This document shows positions 39,749 through 53,434 of a stretch of DNA of 64,000 bases, piece after piece (positions within the stretch are counted from its first letter, which is position 1; the number at the start of each line of letters is the position of its first letter). Source of the DNA: Sapria himalayana. Taxonomy: Eukaryota > Streptophyta > Magnoliopsida > Malpighiales > Rafflesiaceae. The position numbers and the translations under genes were made by a program. The notes under the pieces were generated by a model. It ran no database searches and was not told the DNA's origin. It was given only the letters and a program-made list of their open reading frames with translations. The stretch is from positions 1-64,000 of the forward strand of contig JAREIK010016290.1 of assembly GCA_029783825.1 (NCBI GenBank). The letters are read 5' to 3'.

Positions 39749-40317
39749 TGTATATGTAATTTATTTTTTGATAACGTATTTGTATAAACAAATATTTTTT
39801 ATTTTTTAATATTTTCATGTAAGTGTAGAAAAGGAAATATTATGATGCCGAGGATGTAGTAGTAGCACAATAACGGAGGTCTCGCTTACCGGACAATGGG
39901 TCAAAATTGGAGCAGAACCTGACCCGTCTCATGATCCAACCCACTCCGGTTAAATGATCCAAAATAAATTTTACTATAAATGTTTAATAATTTTATTTTC
40001 GGGTGCCTGTTTTTGGACTCGTGGAACTGTTCATCGTCTCTCTCCCTTCTCTCTGTGTGATTTATCACTACTATTATGTGTGCTGCATACTGTAAGATAG
40101 TTATATTGATTAATTTTGTAATGCAAAAGCATTTTCTGGTGGATTTAGCTATTCGTACTGAGCGACTAGCGAAGCATGTTATTTTCAGTGTTTATTTCTC
40201 ATTTTTTGATTCTATCATGGATGGTTGCTGAATTGGGATATATATATTGCTTGTTTTATGTTGTTTATGTGTTTCTGTATCTCAATCTAACTACCATGGA
40301 AGCATAATTGCCCAACA
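39749..40317. mobile_element. Solo LTR of an LTR retrotransposon (569 bp)
   Basis: The insert begins TGTATATG and ends CCCAACA, so it has the TG...CA (TGT...ACA) ends of an LTR. It is flanked on both sides by the 5-bp direct repeat ATTAT (39744-39748 and 40318-40322), the usual target duplication length for Ty1/copia and Ty3/gypsy elements. Removing the insert and one ATTAT rejoins a normal monomer (GATTTATGATTT...ATATGGTATACC, as near 4700 and 19560). No primer-binding site, gag or pol follows, so this is a solo LTR left by LTR-LTR recombination. It holds a pyrimidine-rich tract (TCTCTCTCCCTTCTCTC) and a TATAAA-like box. I do not recognise the family. Confidence 0.75.
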
Positions 40318-43300
40318 ATTATATATGGTATACCAGTTTAATAGATCGATTATTTAGGGGTTTTATCATTTAAGAGTTTAGCAATTTATGTTTTTAGGCA
40401 TTTAGTGGTATATAGGTTTTATTTATATAATAAAAATACAAAAAAAAATTTTTGATTTTTTTTAGATTTTGAAAGGTTATAACTTTTGAAAATAAAATAA
40501 TTTTTAAAATCTTTTGAAATGTGAATACCATGTATAATTATATTAATTATATATCATATAAATTCAATATAAATAATTTAAATGATAGATATTATAATAA
40601 TGATCAAAAATTAAATAAATACACTATTATTAATAATATAAATATTAATTAAAATATATTTAAATAACAAAAATGATTCAAATCAAATAAAAATATATTA
40701 CTAAATAATAATTTTAATTTTTAATTTTTTCCATCTTTTTATTAAGCTTATAATTTTTTATGATTAAAAATAAATTATATAAATAATAACTGTCTCACTC
40801 GAAATTTATTTTGTAATTAATTTTTCTAAAAAAGTAAAATATAAATAAATAAAATGAATATTTAAAATTATAATAAATAGAAATAAAATGAGATTTATTA
40901 TTTATTAGGTAGTATACAGCTGTTATAAGGTTTATGTATTTAGGGGTTTCGGGTTTTATGAGCTGCTGATTTAAGTAAGTAAACATCTAGTGGTCTATAG
41001 GTTTTATTTAAAAAAGAAATAACAAAAAATTTATTTTTTGTATTCTTTCTCATTTTTTAAGATTATAACCTTTGAAAATATAATAATTTTTAAATTTTTT
41101 ACAAAGGTGAATACAATATTTATTTATAATAATCATAATAATTATATATCATATAAATTCAATATAAACAATGTTATTGATAGATATTCTAATAATTATA
41201 AAAAAATAAATTAAAAATCTATTATGAATAAGATTGATATTACTTAAATATAATATCAAAACCTAAAATGATTGAAAAGCAAATCAAAATATATCACTAA
41301 ATAATAATTATTTGTTTTTAAATTTTTATGATTTTATAACCTTATCTATTTTTTGATGAAAAATATTTTTAATAAATTATATTTTTAACTCATAATTTAT
41401 TTTATAATTAATAAATATATAAAAATAAAAAACTAAACAATCAAATTAATTTTTTAAATTATAATGAAAACAAATAAAAATGAGATTTATTAAATATTAT
41501 TTAGGGTATACCTGGTTTAAAGGATTATCTAAATAGGGGTATCGGGATTTTGTAGTTTAGTGATTTAAGTGCTTAGACATTTAGTGGTTTATATGTTTTA
41601 TTTAAACAATGAAATAACAAAAAAAAATTATATTTTTTTATTTTTTGACATTATTAAATTATATTATCATTGAAAATATAATAATTTTAAATTTTTTTAA
41701 AAATGTGAATACAATATTTAGTAATAATAATCATTATAATTATATTTAAAATAAACTAAATATAAACAATTTTATTGATAGATATGATATCAATTATCAA
41801 AAAATAAATTAATATGCTATTATTAATATAATAGATATAAATTAAAATATAATTAAAAACCTAAAATGATTCAAAAACAATATAAAATTTATTATTAAAT
41901 AATAATTTTTGTTTTTTAGTTTTTACTTCTTTTTATAAGCTTATATATATTTTTGATGAAAAATAAATTATTTAAATTATATTTGTATCACTCATAATTT
42001 ATTTTGTAATTAATATTTAAATATATTATTTAAATTATATTTAAGGTTTACGAGTTTAAATGATTAAGTATTTAGGGGCTTCGGGGTTTAGGAGTTTAGA
42101 GATTTATGTGTTTAGGCATTTAATGGATTATAAGTTTTATTTAAACAATGATATAACAAAAAATTTATTTTTGTTATTTTTTATCATTTTTGAAGGTTAT
42201 AACCTTTGAAAATATAACAATTTTTAAATTTTGTTTATATGTGAATACAATATCTAGTTATGATAATTTTAATAATTATATATCATGTAAATTCAATATA
42301 AATAATTATATTTATAGATATTATATTAATGATCAGAATATAATTAATAAACTATTATTAATAAGAAATATTTTATTTAAAATATATTTGCAAAACGTAA
42401 ATTTATTCAAAATCAAAATAAAATATATTACTTAATAATAATTTATTTGATGTTTTGCTTCTTTTAATAAGTTTATATTTTTTTTTATTAAAAGTAAATT
42501 ATTTAAATTATATTTGTCTTCCTCATAATTTTTTTTTAATTTATAATTCTATAAAAATAAACTAATAAATAATTAAAATGAATAATTAAAACTATAATGA
42601 ATACAAATAAAATATAGATTTATTATTTATTGTTCAGGATATACTAGTTTAATGGTTTAAGTATTTAGGTGTTTTTGGGTTTAGTGATTTAAGTGTTTAG
42701 GCCTTTAGTGATTTATACTTTTTATTTAAAGAATGAAAAAATAAAAAATTTAATTTTTTGATTTTTTATAATTTTTGAGGGTTATTACCTTTGAAATTAT
42801 AATAATTTTTAATTTTATTTAAATGTGAATATAATATTCAGTAATAATAATCTTAATAATTATATATAATGTAAACTCAATATAAATAGTTTTATTAATA
42901 GATTTTATAATAATGATCAATAAAAAATTAATAAACTAATATTAATAAGAATTATATAAATTAAAATATAATTGCAAAAATGAAAAATGATTGAAAATAA
43001 AAATAAAATATATTACTAAATAATAAATTTTTGTTTTTAAAATTTTGCCTCTTTTTATAAGTATATATTTTTTTCTTAATGAAAAATAAATTATTTAAAT
43101 TAGATCTGTCACACAAAATTTATTTCGTAATTAATATTTCTATAAAAATAAACTGATATATAATTAAAATAAAAATTTAAAAATATAGTTAATAAAAATT
43201 AAATTGAGATTTATGATTTTTTATAATGTAAACAAGTCAAATAGTTAAAGTATTTAGAGGTTTTGTCATTTAGGAGTTTAGCAATTTATGTTTTTAGGCA

Positions 43301-44392
43301 TTTAGTGGTTTATAGGTTTTATTTAATCAATAAAATAACAAAAAAAAATTTTGTTATTTTTTCGCATTTTCATAGGTTATAACCTTTGAAAATATAATAA
43401 TATTTAAATTTTTTTGAAATGTGAATACAATATTTAGTTATAATAATATTAGTAATTATATTTGATATAAATTCAATATAAATAATTTTATTGATAGATA
43501 TTATAATAATGATCAAATTTAAATTAATAAACTAATAATAAAAAGATTGAAATTAATTAAAAATATTTACAAAACCCAAATTGATTCAAAATAAAGTAAA
43601 ATATATTACTGGATAATAATTTTTAATTTTTAAATTTTTACTTCTTTTATAAGCATATAGTTTTTTTGATTAAAAATAAATTAATTAAAATCTATATGTT
43701 GCTCACATAATTTAATTTGTAATAAATATTTCTATAAAAATAAACAAATAAATAATTAAAATGAATATTTAAAATTATAATAAATACAAATAAAAATTAG
43801 ATTTATTAATTATTAAGTAGTATATAGTGGTTTAATGGTTTATGTATTTAGGCAATATGAGGATTAAAAGTTTACTGATATAACAGTCTATGCATTTAGT
43901 AGATTATAGGTTTTATTAAAAAATAAAATAATAAAAAAATTTATTTTTTTTATTTTTTATATTTTCAAAGGTTGTAACCTTTGAAAATATAATAATTTTA
44001 CAAATTTTTTTAAAAGTGAATACAATATTTAGTTATAATTATCATTATATTTATATATCATATAAATTCAATATAACAATTTTATTGATAAATATTCTAA
44101 TAATGATCAAAAAATAAATTAATAACCTATTATTAATAAGATAGATATCAATTAAAATATAATTACAAAGCCTAAAATGATTCAGAAGAAAAGCAAAATA
44201 TATTACTATATAATAATTTTTTATTTTCAAAATTTTTTTTCTTTTGAAAAGTTTATCAATAATTTTTTGATGAAAAATAATTTATATAAATTATATTTTT
44301 CTAACTCAATTTATTTTGTGATTAATATTTATATATAAATAAACAAATAATAATTAAAATGAATATTTAAAATTATAATGAAAAAAATGAGA

Positions 44393-44483
44393 TTTATTAT
44401 TTATTATTTATTATTTATTATTTATTATTTATTATTTATTATTTATTATTTATTATTTATTATTTATTATTTATTATTTATTA
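44393..44483 (+). repeat. TTTATTA microsatellite, 13 units
   Basis: Thirteen perfect 7-bp units occur in a row, ending at TTTAGGA. Other D-type monomers have two units here, and those at about 50663 and 56990 have three. The expansion is local and perfect, so it is recent. Confidence 0.95.
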
Positions 44484-45769
44484 TTTAGGAATACCTGTTT
44501 AATTTAAATTAGATCTGTCTCACTAATAATTTATTTTGTAATTAATATTTTTATAAAAATAAACTGATAAATAATTAAAATAAAAATTTAAAATTTTACT
44601 GAATAAATAATAAAAAAAGATTTATGAATTATTATTAATGTATACCAGTTTAATAATTTAAGTACCTATAGTTTTTTTTATGGCGTTAGCGATTTATGTT
44701 TTTAGGCATTTAGTGGTTTATAGGTTTTATTTAAACAATGAAATAACAAAAAAATTATTTTTGATATTTTTTCACATTTTCAAAGGGTATAACCTTTGAA
44801 AATGTGATAATTTGAAAATTTTTAAAAAATGTGAATACATTATTTAGTAATAATAATCATTATAATTATATATAATATAAACTAAATATAAATAATTTTA
44901 TTGATAGATATGATATCAATTATCAAAGAATAAATTAATATGCTATTATTAATATGATAGATATAAATTAAAATATAATTGGAAAACCTTAAAATATTCA
45001 AAATCCAAGTAAAATTTATTACTAAATAATAATTTTTTTTAGTTTTTGCTTCTTTTTATAAGCTTATATATTTTTTTGATGAAAAATAAATTATTTAATT
45101 TATATTTGTATCACTCCTAATTTATTTTGTAATTAATATTTTAATAAATTATTTAAATTATATTTAATGTTTATGAGTTTAATGGTTTAAGTATTTAGGG
45201 GCTTTTGTGTTTAAGAGTTTAGTGGTTTAAGTGTTTAGGCATTTAGTGGTCTATATGTTTTATTTAAACAATGATGTAACAAAAAATTTATTTTTATTAT
45301 TTTTTTTTATTTTTGAAGGTTATAACCTTTGAAAATATAATAATTTAGAAATTCTTTTCAAATGTAAATATAATATTTAGTTAAAATAATCTTAATAATT
45401 ATAAGTCATTTTAAATTCAATATAAATAATTACATTGCTATATTTTATAATAATCATCAAACAAAATTTAATAAACTATTATTAATAAGATAGATATTAT
45501 TTAAAATATATTTGCAAAATCTAAATTTATTCAAAATCAAAGTAAAATATATTATTTAATAATAATTTTTATAATGTTTTGCTTTTTTTTATAACTTTAT
45601 ATTTTTGTTATTATATATAAATTATTTAAATTAATTTATCATACATATAAATTATTTTGTAATTTATAATTCTATAATAATAAACTAATAAATAATTAAT
45701 ATAATTATTTAAAATTATAATGAATACAAATAAAATTGAGATTTATTATTTATTCTTCAGGATATACCG

Positions 45770-45849
45770 GTTTAATGGTTTAAGTATTTAGGTGTTTTTT
45801 GGTTTAAGAGTTTAGTGATTTAAGTGTTTAGACCTTTAGTGATTTATAG
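45770..45849 (+). repeat. Ten-unit degenerate 8-bp tract, representative of all monomers
   Basis: Ten consecutive octamers in strict register: GTTTAATG, GTTTAAGT, ATTTAGGT, GTTTTTTG, GTTTAAGA, GTTTAGTG, ATTTAAGT, GTTTAGAC, CTTTAGTG, ATTTATAG. The TTTA core keeps its phase across all 80 bp except one unit. It follows the GATATACC/GGTATACC box. The same layout recurs in nearly every monomer, for example 4130-4220, 25690-25775, 27490-27575 and, inverted, 8700-8790. It resembles a telomere-type motif, but with an 8-bp rather than a 7-bp period. Confidence 0.85.
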
Positions 45850-48800
45850 TTATTATCTAAAGAATTAAAAAACAAAAAATTTAATATTTTGAATTTTTTT
45901 AATTTTTGAAGTTTGTAACCATTGAATATATAATAATTTTTAATTTTTTTAAATGTGAAAATAATATTTAGTTATAATAATCTTAATAATTATATCTAAT
46001 GTAAACTAAATATAAATAATTTTATTAATAGATATTATAATAATGATCAATAAATAAATAAATTAATAAACTAGTATTAATAAGAATGATATAAATTAAA
46101 ATATAATTGTAGAACCTAAAATGATTCAAAATCAAAATAAGATATATTATAAATAATAATTTTTTATTTTAAAAATTTTACCTCATTTTATAAGCATATA
46201 TATTTTTTTGATGAAAAATAAATTATTTAAATTATATCTATCTCACTAATAATTTATTTTGTAATTAATATTTCTATAAAAATAAATCGATAAATAATTA
46301 AAATGAATAATTAAAATTATAATGAATACTAATAAAAAGTGATTTATTATTTATTATTTAGGGTATACCTATTTAATGGTTTAAGTTTTTTGTGGTTTGG
46401 GGTTAAGGAGTTTATTGATTTATATGTTTCCACATTTAGGTGTTTATAGGTTTTATTTAATCAATGAAATAACAAAAAATTTATTTTTATGAATTTTCAT
46501 GATTTTCAAAGATTATAACCTTTGAAAATATAATTATTTTTTAATCTTTCTAAAATATGAATACAATACTTAGTTATAATAATCTTAATAATTATATTTG
46601 ATGTAAATTTAAAATAAAAAATTTTATTAATATATATTATTATAATGATCGAAAAATAAATTTATAAACTATTATTAATAAGATAAATATTAATTAAAAT
46701 ATATTTATAGAACCCAAAATAATTCAAAATCAAAGTAAATTATATTACTAAATATTATTTTAAATTTTTTAAATTTTATTTTTTTTATAAGCTTATATTT
46801 TTTTTCATAAAAAATAATATATTAAAATTATATATGTCTCACTGATTATTTATTTTGTAATTAATATTTCTATAAAAATAAACTAAAAAAATAATTAAAA
46901 TGAATATTTAAAATTATAATGAATACAAATAAAAATGAAATTTATTATTTATTATTTAGGTTATATAGGTTTAATGGTTTAAGTATTTTGGGGTTTAGGA
47001 GTCTAGAGATTTAAAAGATTAGGCATTTAGTGGTTTATATGTTATATTTAAATAATAAAATAATAAAAAAATTATTTTTTGATTTTTTATCATTTTTGAA
47101 TGTTATAACTTTTGAAAATATAATAATTTTTATATTTTTTTCTAATGTACATATAATATTTGATAATAATAATTGTAATAATTACAAGACATTTAAATTC
47201 ATTATAAGTAATTTTATAGATAGTTATTATAAAATTGATCAAAAAACAAATTAATAAACTATTCTTAATAAGATTGATAGCAATTAAAATGTAATTGCAA
47301 AACCTATATATAATGATTCAAAATCAAAGTAAAATATATTACTAACTAAGAATTTTTTGTATTTAAATGCTTACATCTTTTTATATACTTATATTCTTTT
47401 TGATTAAAAATAAATTATTAAAAATATAGTTGTCTCGCTCATTATTTAATTTGTAATTAATATTTCTATAAAAAATAAACTAATAAATAATTAAAATGAA
47501 TATTTAAAATTATAATGAATACAATTAAAATGAGATTTATGATTTATTATATGTGGTATACATGTTTATTGATTTGATTATTAAGGAGTTTTGTCGTTTA
47601 GAAGTTTAGAAATTTATGTTTTTAGGCATTTTGTGGTATATAGGTTTTATTTATATTATAAAAATACAAATTTTTTTTTTGATTTTTTTAAATTTTGAAA
47701 GGTTATAACGTTTGAAAATAAAATAATTTTTAAAATCTTTTGAAATGTGAATACCATGTATAATTATATTAATCTTACTTATTATATATAATATAAATTC
47801 TATATAAACAATTTTATTGATAGATATTATAATAATGATCAAAAATTAAATTAATAAATAATTATTAATAATATAAATATTAATTAAAATATATTTACAT
47901 AACAAAAAATGATTCAAAATCAAATCAAAATATATTACTAAATAATAATATTTAATTTTAAAATTTATCATTCTTTTTATAAGCTTATATTTTTTTTTTG
48001 ATTAAAAATAAATTATTTAAATAATATTTGTATTACTCGTAATTTATTTTGTAATTAATTTTTCAAATAATTAAACTATAAATAATTAAAATGAATATTT
48101 AAAATTATAATAAATATAAATAAAAATGAGATTTATTATTTATTAAGTAGTATATAGATGTTAAAATGTTTATGTATTTAGGGGTTTTAGGGTTTATGAG
48201 CTTAATAATTTAAGTAAGTAAGCATTTAATGTTCTATAGGTTTTATTTAAAAAATAAAATAACTAAAAATTTATTTTTATTATTTTTTCTCATTCTTTAA
48301 GATTATAATCTTTGAAAATATAATAATTTTAAAATATTTTACAAAAGTGAATACAATATTTATTTATAATAATCATAATAATTATATATCATATAAATTC
48401 AATATAAACAATTTTATTGATATATATTCTAATAATTATCATTAAATAAATTAAATATTTATTATGAATAAGATTGATATTACTTAAAACATAATATCAA
48501 AAACCTAAAATGATTCAAAATCAAAGCAAAATATATTACTAAATAATAATTATTTGTTTTTAAATTTTTATTCTTTTTATAAGCTTATCAATTTTTTTAA
48601 TTAAAAATAATTTTGATAAATTTTATTTTTATCTCATAATTTATGTTATAATTAATACATATATAAAAATAAAAAACTAAACAATGAAAATGATTTTTTT
48701 TAATTATAATGAAAACAAATAAAAATGAAATTAATTAATTATTATTTAAGTTATACCGATTTAAAAAATTATCTATATAGAGGTATCGGGATTTTGTAGT

Positions 48801-48904
48801 TTAGTGATTTAAATGCTTAGGCATTTAGTGGTGTATATGTTTTATTTTAACAATATAATAAAAAAGAAAAATATTTTTTTTATTTTTACACATTTTCAAA
48901 GGTA

Positions 48905-51900
48905 TAACCTTTGAAAATATGATAATTTTAAAATTTTTTTCAAAAGTGAATACAATATTTAGTTATAATAATCATTATATTTATATATCATATGAATTCA
49001 ATATAAACATTTTTATTGATAAATATTCTAATAATATTTAAAAGATAACTTAATAATCTATTATTAATAAGATAGATATCAATTAAAATATAATTACAAA
49101 ACTTAAAATGATTCAGAAGCAACGCAAAATATATTACTATACAATAATTTTTTGTTTTGAATTTTTTTGATTTAAAAAGTTTATCTATAATATTTTGATG
49201 AAAAATAATTTATATAAATTATATTTTTGTAACTCATAGATTATTTGTTAATTAATATTTTTCTAAAAATAAACAAATAAATAATAAAAATGAAGAATTA
49301 AAATTATAATTAAAAAATGAGATTTATTATTTATTATTTAGGGTATACCTGTCTAATTTAAATTAGATCAGTCTTACTAATAATTTATTTTGTATTTATT
49401 ATTTCTCTAAAAATAAACTGAAAATTAATTAAAATAAAAATTTAAAATTATACTGAATAAAAATTAAAATGATATTTATGATTTATTATTAATGTATATT
49501 AGTTTAATTGATTAAGTATTTAGAGGTTTTGTCTTTTAGGAGTTCAGCGATTTAGGTTTTTACGCATTTAGTGGTTTATAGGTTTTATTTAATCAATAAA
49601 ATAACAAAAAAAAATTTGTAATTTTTTTGCATTTTCATAGGTTATAACCTATGAAAATATAATAATATTTAAATTTTTTTGAAATGTGAATACAATATTT
49701 TGCTATAATAATATTAGTAATTATATATGATATAAATTCAATATAAATAATTTTATTGATAGATATTATAATAATGATCAAATTTAAATTAATAAACTAA
49801 TAATAAAAAGATTGAAATTAATTAAAAACTATTTACAAAACCCAAATTGATTCAAAATAAAGTAAAATATATTACGGGATAATAATATTTAATTTTTAAA
49901 TTTTTACTTCTTTTATAAGCATATATATTTTTTGTTAAAAAATAAATTAATTAAAATCTATATTTCGCTCTCATAATTTAATTTGTAATAAATATTTCTA
50001 TAAAAATAAACTAATAAATAATTAAAATGAATATTAAAATTTATAATAAATAGAAATAAAAATTATATTTATTAATTATTATGTAGTATATAGCGGTTTA
50101 ATGGTTTATGTAATTAGGCATTAAGAGGTTTAAGAGTTTAATGATTTAACTGTGTATGCATTTAGTGGCTTATAGGTTTTATTAAAAAAATAAAATATTA
50201 ACAAATGTATTTTTATTATTTATTGATATTTTCAAAGGTTATAACATTTGAAAATATAATAATTTTTAAATTTTTCTTAAATGTGAATACAGTATTTAGT
50301 TATAATAATCATTATATTTATATATCATATAAATTTAATATAAATAATTTTATTGATAAATATTCTAATAATGATCAAAAAATAAATTAATAATATATTA
50401 TTAATAAGATAGATATCAATTAAAATATAATTATAAAACTTAAAATGATTCAGAAGAAAGCAAAATATATTACTATATAATAATTTTGTGTTTTACATTT
50501 TTTTTCTTTTAAAAAGTTTATCAAAAATTTTTTAATGAAAAATAAATTATATAAATTATATTTGTCTAACTCAATTTATTTTGTAATTAATATTTATATA
50601 TAAATAATCAAATAAATAATAAAAATGAATATTTAAAATTATAATGAAAAAAAATGAGATTTATTATTTATTATTTATTATTTAGGGATACTGGTTTAAT
50701 TTAAATAAGATCTGTCTCTCTAATAATTTATTTTGTAATTAATATTTTTATAAAATATATTGATAAATAATTAATATAAAAATTTAAAATTATACTGATT
50801 AAAAATTAAAATGAGATTAATGATTTATTATTAATATATACCACTTTAATGATTTAAGTATTTAGAGGTTTTGTCGTTAAAAGTTTAGTGATTTATGTTT
50901 TTAGTCTTTTAGTGGTTTATTGGTTTTATTTAAAAAAATAACATTACAAAAAAAATTTTATAATTTTTTATCATTTTCATAGGTTATAACATTTGAAAAT
51001 ATAATAATATATAAAATTTTTTGAAATTTTAATACAATATTTTGTTATAATAATATTAATAGTTAATATATCATATAAATTCAATATAAACAATTTTATT
51101 GATAGATAATATAATAATGATCAAAATTTAAATTAATAAACAATTAATAAACAATTAATAAAAAGATTTATAATAATTAATAAATATTTACAAAACCCAA
51201 AATGATTCAAAATTAAAGTTAATATAGTATTGGATAATAATTTTTAATTTTTAAATTTTTACTTCTTTTATAAGCATATATATTTTTTGATTAAAAATAA
51301 ATTAATTAAAATATATATGTCGCTCTCATAATTTAATTTGTAATAAATATTTCTATAAATTTAAAAAAATAAATAATTAAAATGAATATTTAAAATTATA
51401 ATAAATAGAAATAAATATTAGATTTATTAATTATTAAGTAGTATATAGCGGTTTAATGGTTTATGTATTTATGCATTATGAGGTTTAGGAGTTTACTGAT
51501 TTAACTGTGTATGCATTTAGTTGTTTATAGGTTTTATTAAAAAAATAAATAATAAAAAAGTTATTTTTATTATTTTTTGATATTTTCAAAGGTTATAACC
51601 TTTGAAAATATAATAAATTTTAAATTTTTTTTTAAATGTGAATACAAGATTTAGTTATAATAATCATTATATTTATATATCATATAAATTCAATATAAAA
51701 AATTTTATTGATAAATATTCTAATAATGATCAAAAAATAAATTAATAATCTATTATTAATAAGATAGATATCAATTAAAATATAATTACAAAACCTAAAA
51801 ATGATTCAAAAGAAAATCAAAATATAATACTATATAATAATTTTTTGTTTTGAAATTTTTTTTTATTTTAAAAAGTTTATCAATAATTTTGCTGAAAAAT

Positions 51901-52330
51901 AATTTATATAAATTATATTTGTCTAACTCAATTTATTTCGTAATTAATATTTATGTATAAATAAACAAATAAATAATTAAAATGAATATTTAAAATTATA
52001 ATGAAAAAAATGAGATATATTATTTATTATTTAGGGATACCAGTTTAATTTAAATTAGATTTGTCTCACAAATAATTTATTTTGTTATTTATATTTCTAT
52101 AAAATAAATTGATAAATAATAAAGATTTAAAATTATATTGAATAAAGATTAAAATGACATTTATGACTTATTATTAATGTATACCAGCTTAATGATTTAA
52201 GTGTTTAGAGGTTTTTTCGATATAAGTTTAGTGATTTATGTTTTTAGGCTTTTAGTGGTTTATAGGTTTTATTTAAAAAAATAAAATAACTAAACAAATT
52301 TCTATAATTTTTTATCATTTTCATAGGTTA
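48905..52330 (+). repeat. Amplified D+C dimers of about 1.34 kb
   Basis: Diagnostic words of D monomers (ATTCAGAAG...GCAAAATATATTACTATATAA) lie near 49110, 50448 and 51806. Those of C monomers (CATTTTCATAGG) lie near 49632, 50973 and 52315, so the dimer period is about 1.34 kb. The extra length of the D-to-C step (about 740 instead of 595 bp) comes from a second copy of the segment from TCTGTCTCACTAATAATTTA to the TATACC box, about 145 bp. The same dimer occurs at 33.1-34.5 and 61.5-63.4 kb. Confidence 0.8.
51580..51611. repeat. Perfect 32-bp palindrome (D-type monomer)
   Basis: Same 32-bp dyad as at 15570, 22632 and 39054, here inside the amplified dimer array. Confidence 0.9.
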
Positions 52331-52845
52331 TAACATTTGAAAATATAATAATATTTAAAATTATTTGAAATTTTAATACAATATTTTGTTATAATAATAT
52401 TAATAATTATATATCATATAAATTTAATATAAATAATTTTTTTGATAGATATTATAATAATGATCAAAAATTAAATTTATAAACTATTAATATTAGATAG
52501 ATATTAATTAAAAAATATTTACAAAACCCAAATTGATTCAAAATTAATGTAACTTATATTACTTGATAATGATTTTTAATATTTAAATTTATACTTCTTT
52601 TATAAGCGTATATTTTTATTAGATAAATAATATATTCTTTAAATTATATTTGTCCCACTCATAATTTATTTTGTAATAAATATTTCTAAATAAATACACT
52701 AATAAATAAGTAAAATGAATATTTAAAAATATAATAAATTGCAATAAAAAATAGATTTAATAATTATTAAGTAGTATTTAGCGGTTTAATGGTTTATGTA
52801 TTTATGCATTACGGGGTTTATGAGTTTATTGATTGAACTTTATAT

Positions 52846-52853
52846 GCATTTAG
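52846..52853. repeat. Left hAT target site duplication GCATTTAG
   Basis: Eight bases directly before the transposon end. They match GCATTGAG at 56546-56553 at 7 of 8 positions. The hAT superfamily makes 8-bp duplications. The site lies within the 8-bp repeat tract of the monomer. Confidence 0.85.
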
Positions 52854-52869
52854 TAGGGCTGCTCACAGG
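52854..52869 (+). repeat. Left terminal inverted repeat of the hAT element
   Basis: TAGGGCTGCTCACAGG. It pairs with 56530-56545 and is closely related to the end of the remnant at 176-191, giving a family consensus near TAGGGGTGCTCATGGG. Confidence 0.85.
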
Positions 52870-53054
52870 ACTCGGAAATTCGCGACCCAACCCGAAGTCT
52901 TGTCCCGAAAAAATCAGGACTGAGAAAAATCCGTTGACTTTGACTTTTCCCGTCCCATTCTTTCATGTATTTTTTCTTTTGGGATGGTTCCAGATCTTAA
53001 GCAATATCCATCCCGAGAACCATCCCGTCCTAAAATATCGATACTAGAACCAGG

Positions 53055-53072
53055 AATATATATATATATATA
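53055..53072. repeat. Short (TA)n microsatellite
   Basis: About eight or nine TA units in the 5' part of the hAT element, upstream of the transposase remnant. Confidence 0.85.
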
Positions 53073-53434
53073 ACATGAAGATGCCACCAATTCCCCTACT
53101 GCCCATCCAATTCCGAAACACCTATTGCTGTTCTGACGAGTTCCAGGCCACCTCACGCTGTTCCAGCCATGTTCATTTAGGTCCAGCCCTTGTCCGTCGA
53201 ACTTCTGGTTGCCTCCACCATGTCTCAGATGCCACGAGCATTTTGGGGTGTTTTTCTAACGAGAATTGAGTGATTAATTATTATTATTATGTGTCTCAAT
53301 TAGTTTTGTTGAGTATTGGTTGTGGTGTTGTGGTTGGGCCGAATGGGTGGGCTGAATGAGTTATAGTATGTTTTGTAGTGCTTGATTGTTTGAAATATTT
53401 ATATGTATTTATACTTAACATAACATAGTAATTA

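Larger units (their letters stand above)
40318..52853 (+). repeat. Satellite array, forward block between solo LTR and hAT element
   Basis: Twenty palindromes occur from about 40480 to 52330. Spacing is mostly 582-610 bp, with long steps of about 740 bp wherever a C-type monomer follows a D-type, and one of 813 bp that includes the microsatellite at 44393. Type order is K, L, E, F, G, C, D, E, F, G, I, J, K, L, D, C, then D+C dimers. Compared with the 14.6-29.3 kb block, the H monomer is missing between G and I (about 46.2 kb). The GCATTTAG at 52846-52853 is the left hAT target duplication. No genes are seen. Confidence 0.88.

Noticed and set aside
39749..40317. Gene fragment or snoRNA within the 569-bp insert
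   Set aside because: A pyrimidine-rich leader and a GTAAGA splice-like site first suggested a captured exon. The TG...CA ends with exact 5-bp duplications explain the whole insert better, and no box C/D pair or open frame is convincing.
52796..53269. Open frames at the left end of the hAT element (52796-53047, 52914-53156, 53075-53269)
   Set aside because: They cross the transposon boundary or lie in the subterminal region upstream of the BED finger, overlap one another on both strands, and match no transposase domain.
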